In this document: positions 48,690 through 61,130 of the stretch, one piece after another
Layout: each line of letters begins with the position of its first letter
Numbering within the stretch: position 1 is the first letter of the stretch
The notes under the pieces: generated by a model
What the model saw: the letters and a program-made list of their open reading frames with translations, nothing else
Databases searched by the model: none
Told to the model about the DNA's origin: nothing
Translations under genes and position numbers: made by a program
Source: Monosporascus cannonballus
Taxonomy: Eukaryota > Ascomycota > Sordariomycetes > Xylariales
DNA: 64,000 bases
Assembly: GCA_004154925.1 (NCBI GenBank)
Contig: QJNS01000103.1
Coordinates: 124,001-188,000 of the forward strand
Reading direction: 5' to 3'

Positions 48690-51600
48690 TACCCCCTTAA
48701 TACTTGAAAGCATTCACGATATTAATTATTATAATTCTTAAAACCATAGTTATTTATTTTATCTTTTTTCTGACATTTAAATTTTCCTAATTAATTAATT
48801 TCTTTTTTAAGATTTTTTACAAAATATATTTTTATTAAACGAAAATTTCCGTAGTATTTATTGATTTTAATTATTTTTGAAAATGCTTAAAAGTTTTACA
48901 TAATAAAGTTTTCGTTAAATTATCGGCAAATATATTACTTATAAATATATTATTTATTTTAATTAAGTTTGTTTTGCGATTTATCGTACTTAATAATTAT
49001 ATATATTTATATATTATAATTTTGTTATTAATACGATAATATCGGCATTAATAAGTTATTTAATTTATTAATTATCGTATTATATATTTAATGATTTTAT
49101 ATTTGAAATTATTTTTAAGTTTTTAAATTAATTAAATATTATATATATTTTTTTAAATTTTATATAAAAACTAATATTCTTATTTTTATTATAAAAATAA
49201 ATATTAGATTTTGCTTTGGCTTCTTATTTTATTATTTTTCGGAATAATTTTATATTGTAAATTTAAATTTTGTATTAATTATATATATTATCCGTAAAAA
49301 AAGTATTATTTTAAATATTTTATAAAATCTTACGCCCGATTTATAACATTAATATTTTAGTTGTAATTAAATTTAATATAATTCGGTTAATACTTTTAAA
49401 ATATATGTTATTAAGGTTCAAATTAAATCGAATAAATGGGGATACCGTAAAAAATATATCGGATTACGTATTAATTATTACGAAAAAATTAAAATCTATT
49501 TTTTCAATATTTGTTAATAAATGTTAAATAGATTAAATTAATACTTGGTAATAATTTAATATAACTTAAAGGTATATTTGGGAAGTTATTTAGATTTTAT
49601 TTAGATATTAAGTTAATTTATTTATTTATAAAGGTAAAGTACAATAATTTAATTTTTTATTAATATTCTTTTTAGTTATTTTGATATCAGAAAAGTATTA
49701 TAAATTTTTATTTTTATTTTACTACTTCGGTTTCATATTTATTAAATTAATTATTCCATAAAACCTTATTTTTTTTCGTAATGTATTATAATAATATTAT
49801 TTATAAAAAAATATTTGTTTTAACGAATAAAATAATAAGGTTTCTAAGAACGGGGTTAAATTCGAATTTTTTAAAAGTTTTAATGAAATATTTCGGGTAA
49901 AACAAGAATATTTTTTAATTTATATAATATTTTCCTAATTAACAAAAATTTATTACTTTATAAATATTTTTAAAATATTTTTATATATATTTCGTAAAAT
50001 AAGTTAATATTTATAAAGGCGATTATAATATTATATGATTTAAAGTTTAAATCGAATTTAACCATAATAACGATTAAAACTTAAACCGACTTTTTAGCAA
50101 AAACAATTTTATATACATTATTATAAACGGGTTTAACTTATTAATTATATCGTATAATAAAAGGGCCATGTATTTTAAAATTAATTATATTTATTAAACG
50201 TATGAATATATATTTATATATATTTTAAAAATTATTTCCTTTTAATAAAAAACCAATTAACGGTTTTCCAAAGTCGTATTTTTTATCGCTTTACAAATAA
50301 GTTTTTTTGATACTACGGAATATTCTTTTGATGAATATATATTTAGCTTTTTATAATTTTGCGATAATAACGGTGAATTATATTTATATATCTGGTTTCA
50401 CAATTTAAATATTTTATATATATATTAAGATATTATTTTCTTAATTATAATAATACGTATTTCGAAGAATTGATTTTTTTAAATTTCCACAATTTATAAA
50501 CCATTTATTATATGTACTGATAAGAACGGTTAAACGTTTTATATCAAATACGGTTTGCCATATTTTATATTCGTTTCGGATAATATTTTTTAATACGGAA
50601 CATACGAGCAGCTTACGTTCATAACCCATAAGGTATTTTCGTTTTTTACCGTTATTCTGAGTTAAATAATATAAAGGCAATTTAAATGTATTTTTATTTT
50701 GTCCGTTAATATAATAATTATAATAATTATTAAAGTAAATGCTAATAAGGGTAATATTTTGAGGGACGGATATAATTCGAATATAACGGTTATATAAAAA
50801 GAATTAATCTTTTTTAAATAAGTTCATTTTTTTATACGTATTTTATATTAATATGTTTTGAAATATTTTTTATTTAGCCGGTCATTAAATTATTTTATCT
50901 ACGCTTTTATTTTTTTATATATAAATTAAATAAGTATTGCTTTAATTGAGTATTTTTATTTATCGAAATAATTTTTTTAACTTTGTTTCTATAATATACA
51001 AAAAGCTATTTTTTAAGTTGTTAATATTACTGAAAAATATAAATTCATTATTAAATTATATATTTCGAATACTAATAACGTTATTAATTAATAAATTTCA
51101 GATTTCATAAATGTTCGTAAATCGATAATCGACGAAATAATTATTTTACGTTTTAAAATTTAATTTTTCAAATCTTTAATATTTTTATAGCGATAATCTT
51201 TATAACGTAAGTTATATAACCGTATATTTGGAGGTAACTTTGTTAGTGATTTTAATTAAATATTATAATACCGTTTTAATATATTAAGTAAACATGCTAA
51301 ATTTAATTGGGGTTTTACTAAAAAAATATATATTTAATAATACGGTTATATAAATATTTTGCGGCTTTAAAAATATATACAATTAACAAAAGTAATTTAA
51401 TCTTATTTCATATCGTAATTATTTTTTAATTGTACTTTTTAAACGTTTTATATGGTTATTTTAAGCCTAAGTATATAATATTAAAGGTTTAAATTTAATA
51501 TGAAACAGAAATAATTAAAGTATATTTCGAAATTAATAATTTTTAAGACTTCGTTAATATATTCGATTACCTATAGAAAATTATATCTTAATTCTTTAGA

Positions 51601-53823
51601 ATTTTTAAAAAATATCGAAACGTTATAATTAATATATTTTGTTTTCGGTTTTTCAAATAAATATCTTAAATAAAATCTAAGTATTTATCGGTAGCATATA
51701 TAACGTATTTATATTTTTTCAAAATGTTTTTCAAAATTTGTAAAATCGATGAAAATTTTTAATTTTAATTAAAATATTCCCTTTTTAATTCGTAACGTAT
51801 TAACCTTTTAATATCCGCCTTATTACATATTTAATATTCGATTATTATAATAGTTTTAAGGGGGTCTTTTTATATAGAATTATAATTAAACAATTATTTT
51901 GGATTTTAAATATTTTAATCTTAAGTATTATATAATACCGTTATTAATTCGTAATAATTTCGTTATTTATAAATTAATATTTTATTTCTAAGTGTTTAAA
52001 ATTATATAAATAATTATTCCGTTAATACTTTCGATAACGAATTAAATAAAGCTTTTTATTAACGTAATAATTATTTAAGTATATTTATTTCCAATACAAT
52101 TATTAGTTTTTCGATTATTTTATTAATAATATTTTTTGGGGAATTACAAGAAAAATACCAAGTTATATACGAAACTTTCATAATATATTATATCGTAAAA
52201 ACATAATATTTTCGTATTATTAATATTTTAAAAAACTATATTAATTTTTTAGTATCCTTTATTAGGGACGAAATTATTACTTATATATATCCCGTTATTT
52301 TATACGGTAAATTTAAATTTTCAAAATTCAGTAATTAAATTAAAAATATATATTCTAAACTTTAAATACAAAATAATTAAATTGTTTAAAAAATGAAACA
52401 AAATATTTACAACATTAAATTAATTAATAATTAAAAAATATATTAACATTTATTGTACCTTTTTTAAAAGTTAATTTATTTTTTATATAATAAGTTTTTT
52501 TATAATTTTCGTTAAACGGTCGATTTTTTCCTTTAAAGGCTAATCGGCGGAAATTCGCCCTTAAGTATATATTATTGTTTTATTATTAAAATGGAAGTTT
52601 TCCGGGACTATTTTAAAAAATATATGTTAATAATTAAATAATATGTAATAATTAACTAAATACGTTTTATAATAAATATTTTATATATTTAATTCTTAAC
52701 GTTTTGGCTTATTATTATTTCGGTTTATTTAAGAACTTTTACGGTTACTTTATTTCGGTTTAAGGCTTAAAACCTTTTTCGTAATTAAAAATTAATATTC
52801 TTAAAAACTTTTTAATTAAGGTTGTTTTAATTAAAAAAGCTTATAAATATTTCGTAAAACGTTAAAAACGTTATCTTAATATTTTTTAACAATTAGTATA
52901 AATGTATTATAATTGAACATTTCAATAAAAATATTATTATTTTCTGATAATTAATCGTATTATTAAAAATTTCGGCCTTTGTTATTATTTAAAAAATATT
53001 TATTCAAATCCCGATAATAAAGGCTAATATTATATATAAATTATTAATTTCTATAATTATTACTTTAGTTTCCGAAATATTATATCGTTATTTTTAAACG
53101 ATAATATTTTGCCATTTTACGATTTATTCGTTTAGCCTTTTTATTAATTTCAAAATTTCTTATGACTGTTTGCAGCATTTTTGTTAGGCATTAATTAAAA
53201 ATTTACTATGGTATACCTTACCGGATTTGCTTAAATTAACGTATTATTTTCGTAAACCTTTTTTAAAAAAAATTCATTTTTTTAATGGCTGAAAATATTA
53301 ACTTTAGGATTTTCTTCGTATGGTCGTTAATATTTTTACGGAAAATATTATATTTTTAATTTTTATAAATTTATGCAGTAAAATTCTAATTATAAGCTTA
53401 TTTATTTTCGGTCGTTTTTTTAAAGGTAGTCGTTAACTAATTAATAATAATATTTTTAGTTATTTTTCCGCAAAATAGAAATATAAATAAAAAATTATTT
53501 AATGTATTAATTCGTATCGTATAACGGATTTATTTTTTTAAATAAAAATGTATATTAAAGTTCATAAATTTAATAAATTATTAAAACTTTTAATTAAGAT
53601 CGATATCATTTTAAATATCAAATAAGTATACTTTAAATGAAAATTTCCTGTTAAAATAATTCTAATCTTTAGGTCCTTTATAAATAACGAAAAACGTTAA
53701 CGGTATAGTTGTTATTATTATTATTGGTATATTTTAATAATTATAATTAATGTATTGCTTGCATCGTTTTAATAGCAGTTAATTCATTAATATATATCGT
53801 AATTAAACGAATAAGATTTTAAT
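48690..53823 (-). pseudogene. CoL-1 gag-pol remnant
   Basis: Minus-strand residues at about 48890-49010 read RKTNLIKINNIFISN then IFADNLTKTLLCKTFKHF. This matches the end of copia RNase H (the conserved I-x-Y-(I/V)-x-(T/S)-x-x-(Q/M)-x-A-D-x-L-T-K-x-L block). Copia order would place RT and integrase to the right (higher coordinates) and gag next to 53823. I could not read a YVDD or an integrase motif with confidence. One frame of 79 codons survives at 50441-50680 (minus), not assigned to a domain. Confidence 0.65.
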
Positions 53824-53986
53824 TATTAAATATAAGGGATATTAATTATGTATGTATTAATAACGAGTTGCAGGTGCTTTAAAACGCGCACTGCACTTTA
53901 AGGTGATCTAGTCCCGGAACATATATGTTCCGATCAGAGGGAATCTTCCGTATATGGGGTGCTAGAGCATCCCCTGCTAGCCGACA
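53824..53986 (-). repeat. CoL-1 5' LTR
   Basis: It pairs with 48525-48689 (shared ctagtcccggaacatatatg and cttccgtatatggggtgct) and ends GCTAGCCGACA before the TSD GGAGG. It has fewer RIP changes than the 3' LTR except in its first about 30 bases. Confidence 0.9.
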
Positions 53987-53991
53987 GGAGG

Positions 53992-54026
53992 TCCGATTTA
54001 GAGCCTGCTGCGACTGGGGTTTTTGT
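53992..54026. other. Right part of the GC-rich relic that received CoL-1
   Basis: The sequence tccgatttagagcctgctgc continuing to ctggggtttttgt is unRIPed and directly adjoins the GyA-5 LTR. It is too short to identify. Confidence 0.4.
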
Positions 54027-54378
54027 TGTGACGGCTTGGGGTTTAACCAACTATTAAATCTTAGTCGTACGGGTTTATGTTAGCAGGAGTATCGTGGGAA
54101 TCTGAGCAATAAATACAGTAATCGTATTACGTTTCGTAATATCAAAGGTTCCTTAGGTAACGATATTATATTACCAACTGAGTTTATCTAAATTATGAAA
54201 ATAATAAGGGTATATATCTTTCTTTTTTTTATTAGATTACCACTAGTAAGTTAGTGATCCGGCTTACTGGCTTATTACCGGTGAATCGGTACTCCATTAC
54301 GTAACCTGCCTTATTACGTACTTATAGTTGGGTTATGTTAGACCGTTTCTGGAAACCGTGGTTCGTTTTGTTATAATA
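54027..54378 (-). repeat. GyA-5 3' LTR
   Basis: It starts TGTGACGGCTTGG (intact TG) and contains ttatgttagcaggagtatcg. The U3 half differs from GyA-1 and is partly similar to the solo LTR at 44327. It ends near GTTATAATA. Confidence 0.85.
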
Positions 54379-54452
54379 CGATTTCCCCTTTTTATAAATT
54401 TTGCCCTCGAGATTTCCTTTTTTTTTCGGTAAACTTTTTATATTTCTTCAAT

Positions 54453-54874
54453 ATGTTTCCCGGTATATTTAAACGTTATTACCGTAAATCCGAATAGCGA
54501 TTTGCCCTGGTTAATTTAACTAAATGCGAAGGTTTAAACGCGATATCTTATTTTTTTTATTTTATCTGGTAACTTAATTACCAAACAATAGACGGGGTTT
54601 TTCGTTATAAGGAATGTATTTGTCGGGGTCGTTCGTATGATAAAATAAAAGTTTATGTATTTATGATTAATCATTATATTACGGAATTAAAAAATTGAAA
54701 AAGGAAAAAGTAGTAACCGAAAATTCTTTATCCGAAGTTTTTGCACGTTTTTTTCGTATACGTCGTTAACGTTAATATTATTAGTTCCAAGATGCGAAAT
54801 TTATTAATCGTGCCCTTTAATTTTTAGATAATTTTAACGACCTTGTATAACTGGAGATAAAGTTTATAATCGAA
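54453..54874 (+). pseudogene. Antisense accessory ORF of GyA-5, truncated
   Basis: From ATG 54453 one frame runs about 80 codons with two RIP-type stops: MFPGIFKRYYRKSE, then LTKCEGLNAISY, then VFRYKECICRGRSYDKIK. The last piece holds C-x-C...GRS(C/Y)D with a Cys-to-Tyr change at the first and last positions, suggesting C-x2-C plus GRSCD. After a one-base shift near 54710 it continues ARFFRIRR, FQDAKFINRAL and LDNFNDLV, matching the SLDEL-like motif of the other copies. GyC-3 truncates it. This copy gives the clearest view of the Cys cluster. Confidence 0.68.
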
Positions 54875-55080
54875 TGTAAGATAATGGATAGCTGTGAGCT
54901 GGGTAAGGTGATCTTTAACCAGTCGTAAAGCAGAGTCCCAAAAATAAATGTATTAGGTTACTTCCATCTCCCGTTTCCTACTAGCTGCCAGATAGTAAAT
55001 TTATACTAATAAGTAAGTCTGTAGCTGATCGGTAATTAGTCGGTTATCAGCCTTATCCTTATAAAAGCTATATTTTCATA
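54875..55080 (-). repeat. GyC-3 3' LTR
   Basis: It starts TGTAAGATAATGGATAGCTG (no mutation in the first 20 bases by comparison with other copies) and ends TATTTTCATA, 206 bp. Confidence 0.92.
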
Positions 55081-56800
55081 ATTATTTCTCCTTTTTAAGC
55101 TATTAATCTTTTAATAATATTATTATTAATTTAATATAACGCGTTTAGCAAATCTGGTTAAATATATTGTCGATACTTTATCGTGATATTATATTATAAG
55201 TAATTGACGTAATAATTAATACGTATTATATTACGTAATTAATTATAAATCACTTAATTCCTTCTTATAATCCGTTTTTAATTTTACCTTATTTACTGTT
55301 TTTTTCTTTTTCTCTTTCGCACTTATATTTTTATTCCTGTTACGTACGCGTTTTAATTGGTTTTCCGTTTTTTTATTCTTATTTCACTTTTTCCTTTATT
55401 CTATATATTATTTCTGTTCGCCATATTCTTTTTATAAAAATTTTCCAAAAAATAATATTTTAATATTAAAAAAGATTAAAATTTCCTTTAATATTATCTT
55501 TTTAACGTTAATAAAAAAAGAAATATTAATCGTATTACAAATAATAATAAACCATATTATGTTTACGTAATATAACGTTATTTCGATTATCGTACGATTT
55601 ATATTTAAATTTCGGGTGCCCTAAATTACGTTATAATTAATTATTATTATAAAACGTTTCGTACGGTAAATAGTTATTTTTATTATTATTATTATTATTA
55701 TTTAATTTCTATTCAAATTCGGATTATTTTTAAAACTATTACTTAAACGTTTTTTTAATTCGGTATTAATAATTAGAAGTTGATCGACAAATTCGAAAAA
55801 GTTCGTATTACGAATACCTAATATAAATATTCCGACATAATTACGGTCGGTCGTCGATTTAACGTTTTTCGTAAAACCGAATTCGCTTTTAACGTAATTA
55901 TTATTAAAAAATATTATTTTCTTAATATAATTAAAATCGATTTCCGATCATCCGTTATAATTACGGAAAGCCAATTTAAACGCCATTTTATAAATTTATA
56001 AATTTAAATTTGTTTTATAAATATTATGGTCCTTATTTATTATTTCCTAATTAATTTCCGATTAGGTGCAATTTTAAAATACCCTTATAAATAAAGCCAT
56101 TTTCGAAAACCGTTATACCGTTATGCTTTTTGTTTATAAGTATTTTCCGCTTATTCTTTAATATTTTAACCAAACTTTGATATTTATTAAAAATTATAAT
56201 TAAAAAACGGTTTTACTTACCATAACGGTTATTCAACCTAAATATATTAAACGCTTTAAAAACGGCGCCTTATTTCCGATTAATAACAAATTATATTCTA
56301 ATTATTTAAATTTTATTTTTCATAAAAAATAAAATATTTTTAAACCTTTTCCGCTTTTTACACCTAGTAAATTTAATAAACGTACTTTCTTTTGCCGTTA
56401 TATATTTTCCAATTATTTTCTAATATTCCTATATTAATTTCCTTAATACACTTATTAAAAACTAATTAATGTAAAACTTAATAATTAAACGCGAAATTTG
56501 GTTTTCGACATAAAAACTTAATTTTTTTATATTATTTATAAATTTTCGATTAATATATAACAAAATAATTATTCGTTAAAAACTTAAAGATAATTATATA
56601 ATTCAATAATATTTTAATATTAATATATTAATTTTGCTTAAAATTGTTTTTTATAATTTTTATAATTATTAGGTAATTAATTTTTAATCGGGTTATTATT
56701 GTTTTATAATTTTTATATTATTGTATTTCCTATATACGTATTTAAGTTTTTTTTATAACGTTATAATATTTTAAGCGAGTATTCGAAATATTTTCGAGGT
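55081..56800 (-). pseudogene. GyC-3 third coding region
   Basis: It is co-linear with 14576-16250 and 26551-28140. Landmarks are cgtaatataacgttatttcg (55567-55586) and cgtaaaaccgaattcgcttt (55870-55889). RIP stops are frequent on the minus strand. A minus-strand stretch near 56700 reads LPNIIYKNLENISNTRLKYY, just after the chromodomain. No domain recognised. Confidence 0.45.
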
Positions 56801-58861
56801 TTTTATATATTATATTTGGCAGCCCAGTTTTCTTACTTAATTAAATATTTGCGTTATCTTTTATTATTTTGCTAACGAATAATATCCTTTATTATTTATT
56901 CTTTTTATTCCTTTATTAAATCCGATAACGTTATTTAAATGTTATCCGGTTTACAGCTATATTACGGTTTTAATAAAAATTTTAAAAATATATTATATAT
57001 TTATTAATATTTAATAAAGGAAAATTCTTTTATTCGTTTAAAAATTTATTTATTTTTTAATCGCAACTCTGATATGAATAAATATCAATTTCTTATTTAT
57101 AAATTTAAAATTCTTGATTAATAAATTTATTTATTATCTTAATTAAATTTTTATAAGCATATAACATTAACTATAATATTTTCTTTAGGTTGCCGTTATT
57201 ATTTCTTAATATTCGTATATTATTTAATAAATAACCGGTGTTTTTTTAAAGCATTTTTTAATTTTTTATATTTATTTTTCAAACCTGTATAAAAAATATT
57301 ATTTTATCTTTAAATAATACCTATAAAAGGTTTCGAACGAAAAACGGCCAGTAAACGTATTTTGCGTATTATTATATACAAATTCCGTGTTTCGTAATAA
57401 CTTTATCCAATTATTTTAATATTCATTAACGTAATTACGGCAATAATATTTTAAGACCTAATAAATACGTTCCGTTTATTTATTAATTTTCGAATAATAA
57501 ATAGTTAATATTTGCCGCTTTATTTTTCGGTTTTTACAAAATCCCGTCCAAAATTAATTCGTTAATAATTTATTTCTATCGTTAATAATTTCAGCTGGCA
57601 TTCCGAATTTATATTTAATTTCGTTATAAAATAATTAAGTTAATTTAATTATAATTAACATTTTAACTGTAAAAATAAATAATTTTAATTTCATAAAGCG
57701 GTCGCCGATCACCAGGATTACGTCGTACTTTAAACCGTTTAAACCTAGGTTTTTAAAAAATTCCGTAATAAAACTTAATAAGAGTTTTTAAAAAAAATTT
57801 AAATAAAGGCAAAAATTATAAATATCTATATAATTTATGGCATAATTTTATTATACTCTAATAATTCGTATATTACTTAATATATTTTTGGATATTATTT
57901 ATTACATTTTTCCAATAAAAATTTTGGTTATTAATTTTAACGTACGAATATATCCCATATATTTTACCTTTAAATTATTATATTACTAATTAATTAATTA
58001 TTTTCGTAAAACGTCTTATAACGGAATTACGACTATATTTTAATAATATTAAACCTTATTTAAATTTACAAAATAATTTTTTTTATTTCGACTTAATATT
58101 TAATTATCCGTATTAATTTCATAATATTTACATCCTTAATTCATAATTTTCGAACTTAGTCGTAAAATGATCGGAAATCCTTCGGCTAAAATGTTATTTC
58201 GTTTTTAAATAACTTTTTTGTCAAAAATCGTAAGACATATTAATTATAAATAATAATTTTAATATTAGTTTTGCGTTTTTTAAATTCCTTAAAATCCAAT
58301 CGTAATATAATCGTAATTTGCAATTACCATTATTTAACCGTCAATTGTATTATTATTATAATTTACGTTTATATTATTATTTGCAAACGATAAACTCGGC
58401 AAATATATAATTCCTTATTTTCTTTTTGCCTTCGAGAATTTCTTATAATTATATAACGAAGGCTTTTTGCTTTTTTTACGCAGATAATAATTATTTAAAT
58501 TTTTATTATTTAAAATTTATTTAAAAATTTTATAATAAACAAATTTTGAGTTATTTTTATAAGGTCTTTTACCGCTTTATAATTCTTTAAATTACGTTAT
58601 ATATTTATAACTGTTTTCTATACGTTTTTCAGTATATTATTGGTAATTTTAAATTTTTTGGATAACGTAAAAATTATATGTGTATATGTAATTTCCCTTA
58701 ATATATAATCCGGGCGTTTAAACAATTTATTTGCCGAGTTAACAGCGACCGGTTAATATTAGATTTTAAAATTAAATTACGGAAAATAATAAATTTATCG
58801 GGTTAACTTTCTTTTAAAATTACGCGCCGGCGCCTTTATTATATCTTTTAGCATTATATAA
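56801..58861 (-). pseudogene. GyC-3 chromodomain, integrase and RNase H end
   Basis: Chromodomain residues KYLIK-stop-ENWAAKYN are encoded near 56805-56850 (YLIK at 56836-56847). Integrase continues to about 58300 and RNase H sequence runs up to the GyC-4 junction, where cgcgccggcgcctttattat matches GyC-1 at about 25075. This uninterrupted integrase shows what GyC-1 looked like before GyB-1 and the short repeat entered it. Confidence 0.75.
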
Positions 58862-59067
58862 TATGAGAATACAGCTCTTATAAGGATAAGGCTGGTAGCC
58901 GATCAGCTACCGATTAGCCACCGACTTACTTATTAATATAAATCCATTATCTGGGAGCTAATAGGAAACGCTAGATAAAAATAACTTAATATATTTATTT
59001 TTTGAAATTTGCTTTATAATTAGTCGGAGATCACCTCACCCAGCTTGTAATTATCCATTATTTTACA
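58862..59067 (+). repeat. GyC-4 5' LTR
   Basis: It starts TATGAGAATACAGC (RIP-altered TGTGAGAATACAGC) and ends CATTATTTTACA, 206 bp. It forms an inverted pair with the GyC-3 LTR at 54875. Confidence 0.92.
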
Positions 59068-59082
59068 ATTTTTCTATTTATT

Positions 59083-60450
59083 ATGGAAGGTAATATAATA
59101 ATTATTAAAAGCAAAGTTTGCCGATTACAAAACGAATCTAAGTTATTAATCGAAAAAACCGCCGATTGGAACTTAATTAACGAACGATCGATTACGGTAC
59201 GGGAATAGACGAAAAAGCTTATAATAAAGCTTTAACGAGCAAAGAATTATGGTTCCCGAGATTTTAAATCTTTTTATATATATAATAAGGACGTATTCCG
59301 ATAACCGTTAAATAAATAATCGGAAAACGGGCATAATATAATAAATATATCCCGGAGTTTAAAGCAAAAAAAAGAAATTTTTAAATAATAACTAAAATTT
59401 GGGATTTATTCGTTAATAAAATAAATAATATTTGGAATTATGATGATAATTAGCCGAATAATATATAATAACATAAGTTAAAAAAATAAAACTTTATAAG
59501 TTAATTATAATATTATTACAAAAGCTTAAAGATAATAAATAAATACCGCATTATAATTATTTAAAGTTTTTTAAATACGTATCGATTAAAAAAATTCGAT
59601 AAAAGTTGTTATAAAAATTTATGCCGAAAGGCTAAAGCGAAATGCCTTTATTTATATTTAATGGGTTATGGGCTATATAAACGTTTTTATTACAAACGCG
59701 TAATAATTATACCGCATTATATTTAATTATTTTAATTACAAAAAAAGTTAAAAATAGAAAATTTATAAATCTTTATTAGGAAACGTTACGTAAATCTTAA
59801 TTTTTTCGATAAGAAATATAAGGAATAATTTATGAAATTACGATAATAATGCAATTAATCGTTATTAAGCTTTTACGTTAAATAAAAGTTCACATTATAT
59901 AAAATAAAATTTACAGACGTTTTTAGCCCGGAAAATAATTAGGATAATAAATATTTTAATTTTAATTATTTTTATAAATTAATATTAGGGTTACGAAATC
60001 TTTTATTACGAAAAAATATTAAATTAAAACAAGTTAATAATATGACAAATAAGGTAAAACGTTATTAAAACGTTTGGAAAAAAGCGAAAGAAAATTAATT
60101 ATCTTTTATTAAAAATATTAACAAAAATAAATAATTTTATTTTGATTTTTTCGGAAAAGAAAATCCTTAAAATAAATTAAAGGTATTACATAAAAATAAT
60201 AAGGACCGCGGGCATTTGTATATTCGGAAAATAGACAATCGCCGGTTTAATTCCGATCGGAATAAATTTATACAGTTTAATATCTTTAATTTTTATAAAG
60301 GCTTATTTAAATATTATAATTATAAAAAATAAGGTTATAAAAATGTAAATTGTAAATTAAAAAGAAATACGAAAACCTTATTCTCTTAGCCATACGGAAA
60401 TTAACTTCCGAAGGCCGTATAAAACGTTATAATATATGACGATAAATCAA
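59083..60450 (+). pseudogene. GyC-4 gag with CCHC zinc knuckle remnant
   Basis: ATG 59083 starts a frame MEGNIIIIKSKVCRLQNESK that matches GyC-2 gag (RICRLQNELK). Only 15 bases separate it from the LTR. Near the C-terminus (60312-60353) the residues read YYNYKK-stop-GYKNVNC, i.e. a CCHC knuckle C-x2-C-x4-H-x4-C in which two Cys and the His appear as Tyr (TGY-to-TAY and CAY-to-TAY, both RIP-type). The knuckle binds nucleic acid in retroviral nucleocapsids. Stops and shifts break the frame between these points. Confidence 0.75.
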
Positions 60451-60499
60451 ATTAATCCTTAGATATAAACCCAAAAAAGAACTGTAATAAATATATACA

Positions 60500-61130
60500 T
60501 TTAATTTATCTCGGTCAATAATTGCAAAACAGTTAAAATAAAGCCGCCTTTTAAAAAAAAGGTATTTATTAAGAAAAGTACGGAGAATATAGCGGTACAA
60601 ATAAATATGGATACCGGAGTACAGGTAAATATTATAAGTAAAAAGTTAATAACAAAGCTTAATTTCCATTTAATTTCCGTAAATATTCCAGGCCTTATCG
60701 GCGTTAACGGCGTATATATCAAATGTTATAAGTTTTCGAAATTCTTATTAACATAATAACTAATAACGGAAACGAACGAAAATTTAAGTAAATTTATTTT
60801 GTAATATGCCGTAATTAGAAAATGCTTAATTTTTTATTATTTCCACCCGGAATCGGTAAATTAAAATTCCTATTAAATATAATTATATATTAATAATTAT
60901 ACAAATTATTATAAAAGGTCAATAAATAAAGAATCGTAAATCAAGTGTTTTTTAATAAATAAGTATATACCGTTAATTTAATAAATTTAGCCGAAAAATT
61001 AAATATTTCGGAATTTGGGGAATAATAGAAATAAAGGATAATTAACCTTTTTATATACTTAAAGAATTTCCGGCGAATATATTCCAAAGAGGCAGCGAAA
61101 AGAATATTTTAATTATTAGGGGCAAAATAT
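60500..61130 (+). pseudogene. GyC-4 retropepsin, DTG intact
   Basis: The frame reads KPPFKKKVFIKKSTENIAVQ, then INMDTGVQVNIISKKLIT (DTG at 60610-60618) and KLNFHLISVNIPGLIGVNGV. This is the retropepsin active site followed by the expected (V/N)-I-I-S strand. The frame is open from about 60500 to 60800, so it is the least damaged piece of this element. A minus-strand frame at 60501-60722 is its shadow. Confidence 0.82.

Larger units (their letters stand above)
48525..53986 (-). mobile_element. CoL-1: Ty1/copia element, RIP-degraded
   Basis: Short LTRs (165 bp at 48525-48689, 163 bp at 53824-53986) with ends TGTC...GACA are flanked by a perfect TSD GGAGG (48520-48524, 53987-53991). On the minus strand a purine-rich tract GTATTAAGGGGGTA precedes the 3' LTR, as expected for the plus-strand primer. 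The coding strand is minus (plus is T-rich). The C-terminal RNase H signature of copia Pol is readable next to the 3' LTR. The internal region of about 5.1 kb is a typical copia length. Confidence 0.88.
54027..54874 (-). mobile_element. GyA-5: 3' end of a Ty3/gypsy element, cut by GyC-3
   Basis: A GyA-type 3' LTR (54027-54378) is followed by the start of the antisense accessory frame, as in GyA-1. GyC-3 interrupts it after TCGAA (54870-54874), so the rest should lie beyond GyC-3 and GyC-4, outside the window. The LTR and accessory frame are comparatively little mutated. Confidence 0.78.
54875..58861 (-). mobile_element. GyC-3: Ty3/gypsy element, 3' half, cut by GyC-4
   Basis: The 3' LTR (54875-55080) is followed by the extra 3' region, chromodomain and integrase of the GyC family on the minus strand. 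It stops at about 58861 within pol, where the oppositely oriented GyC-4 begins. The remaining 5' part would lie right of the window. GyC-3 is itself inserted in the GyA-5 accessory frame. Confidence 0.87.

Noticed and set aside
60501..60722. Minus-strand frame of 73 codons
   Set aside because: Shadow of the GyC-4 protease, whose DTG motif is on the plus strand.
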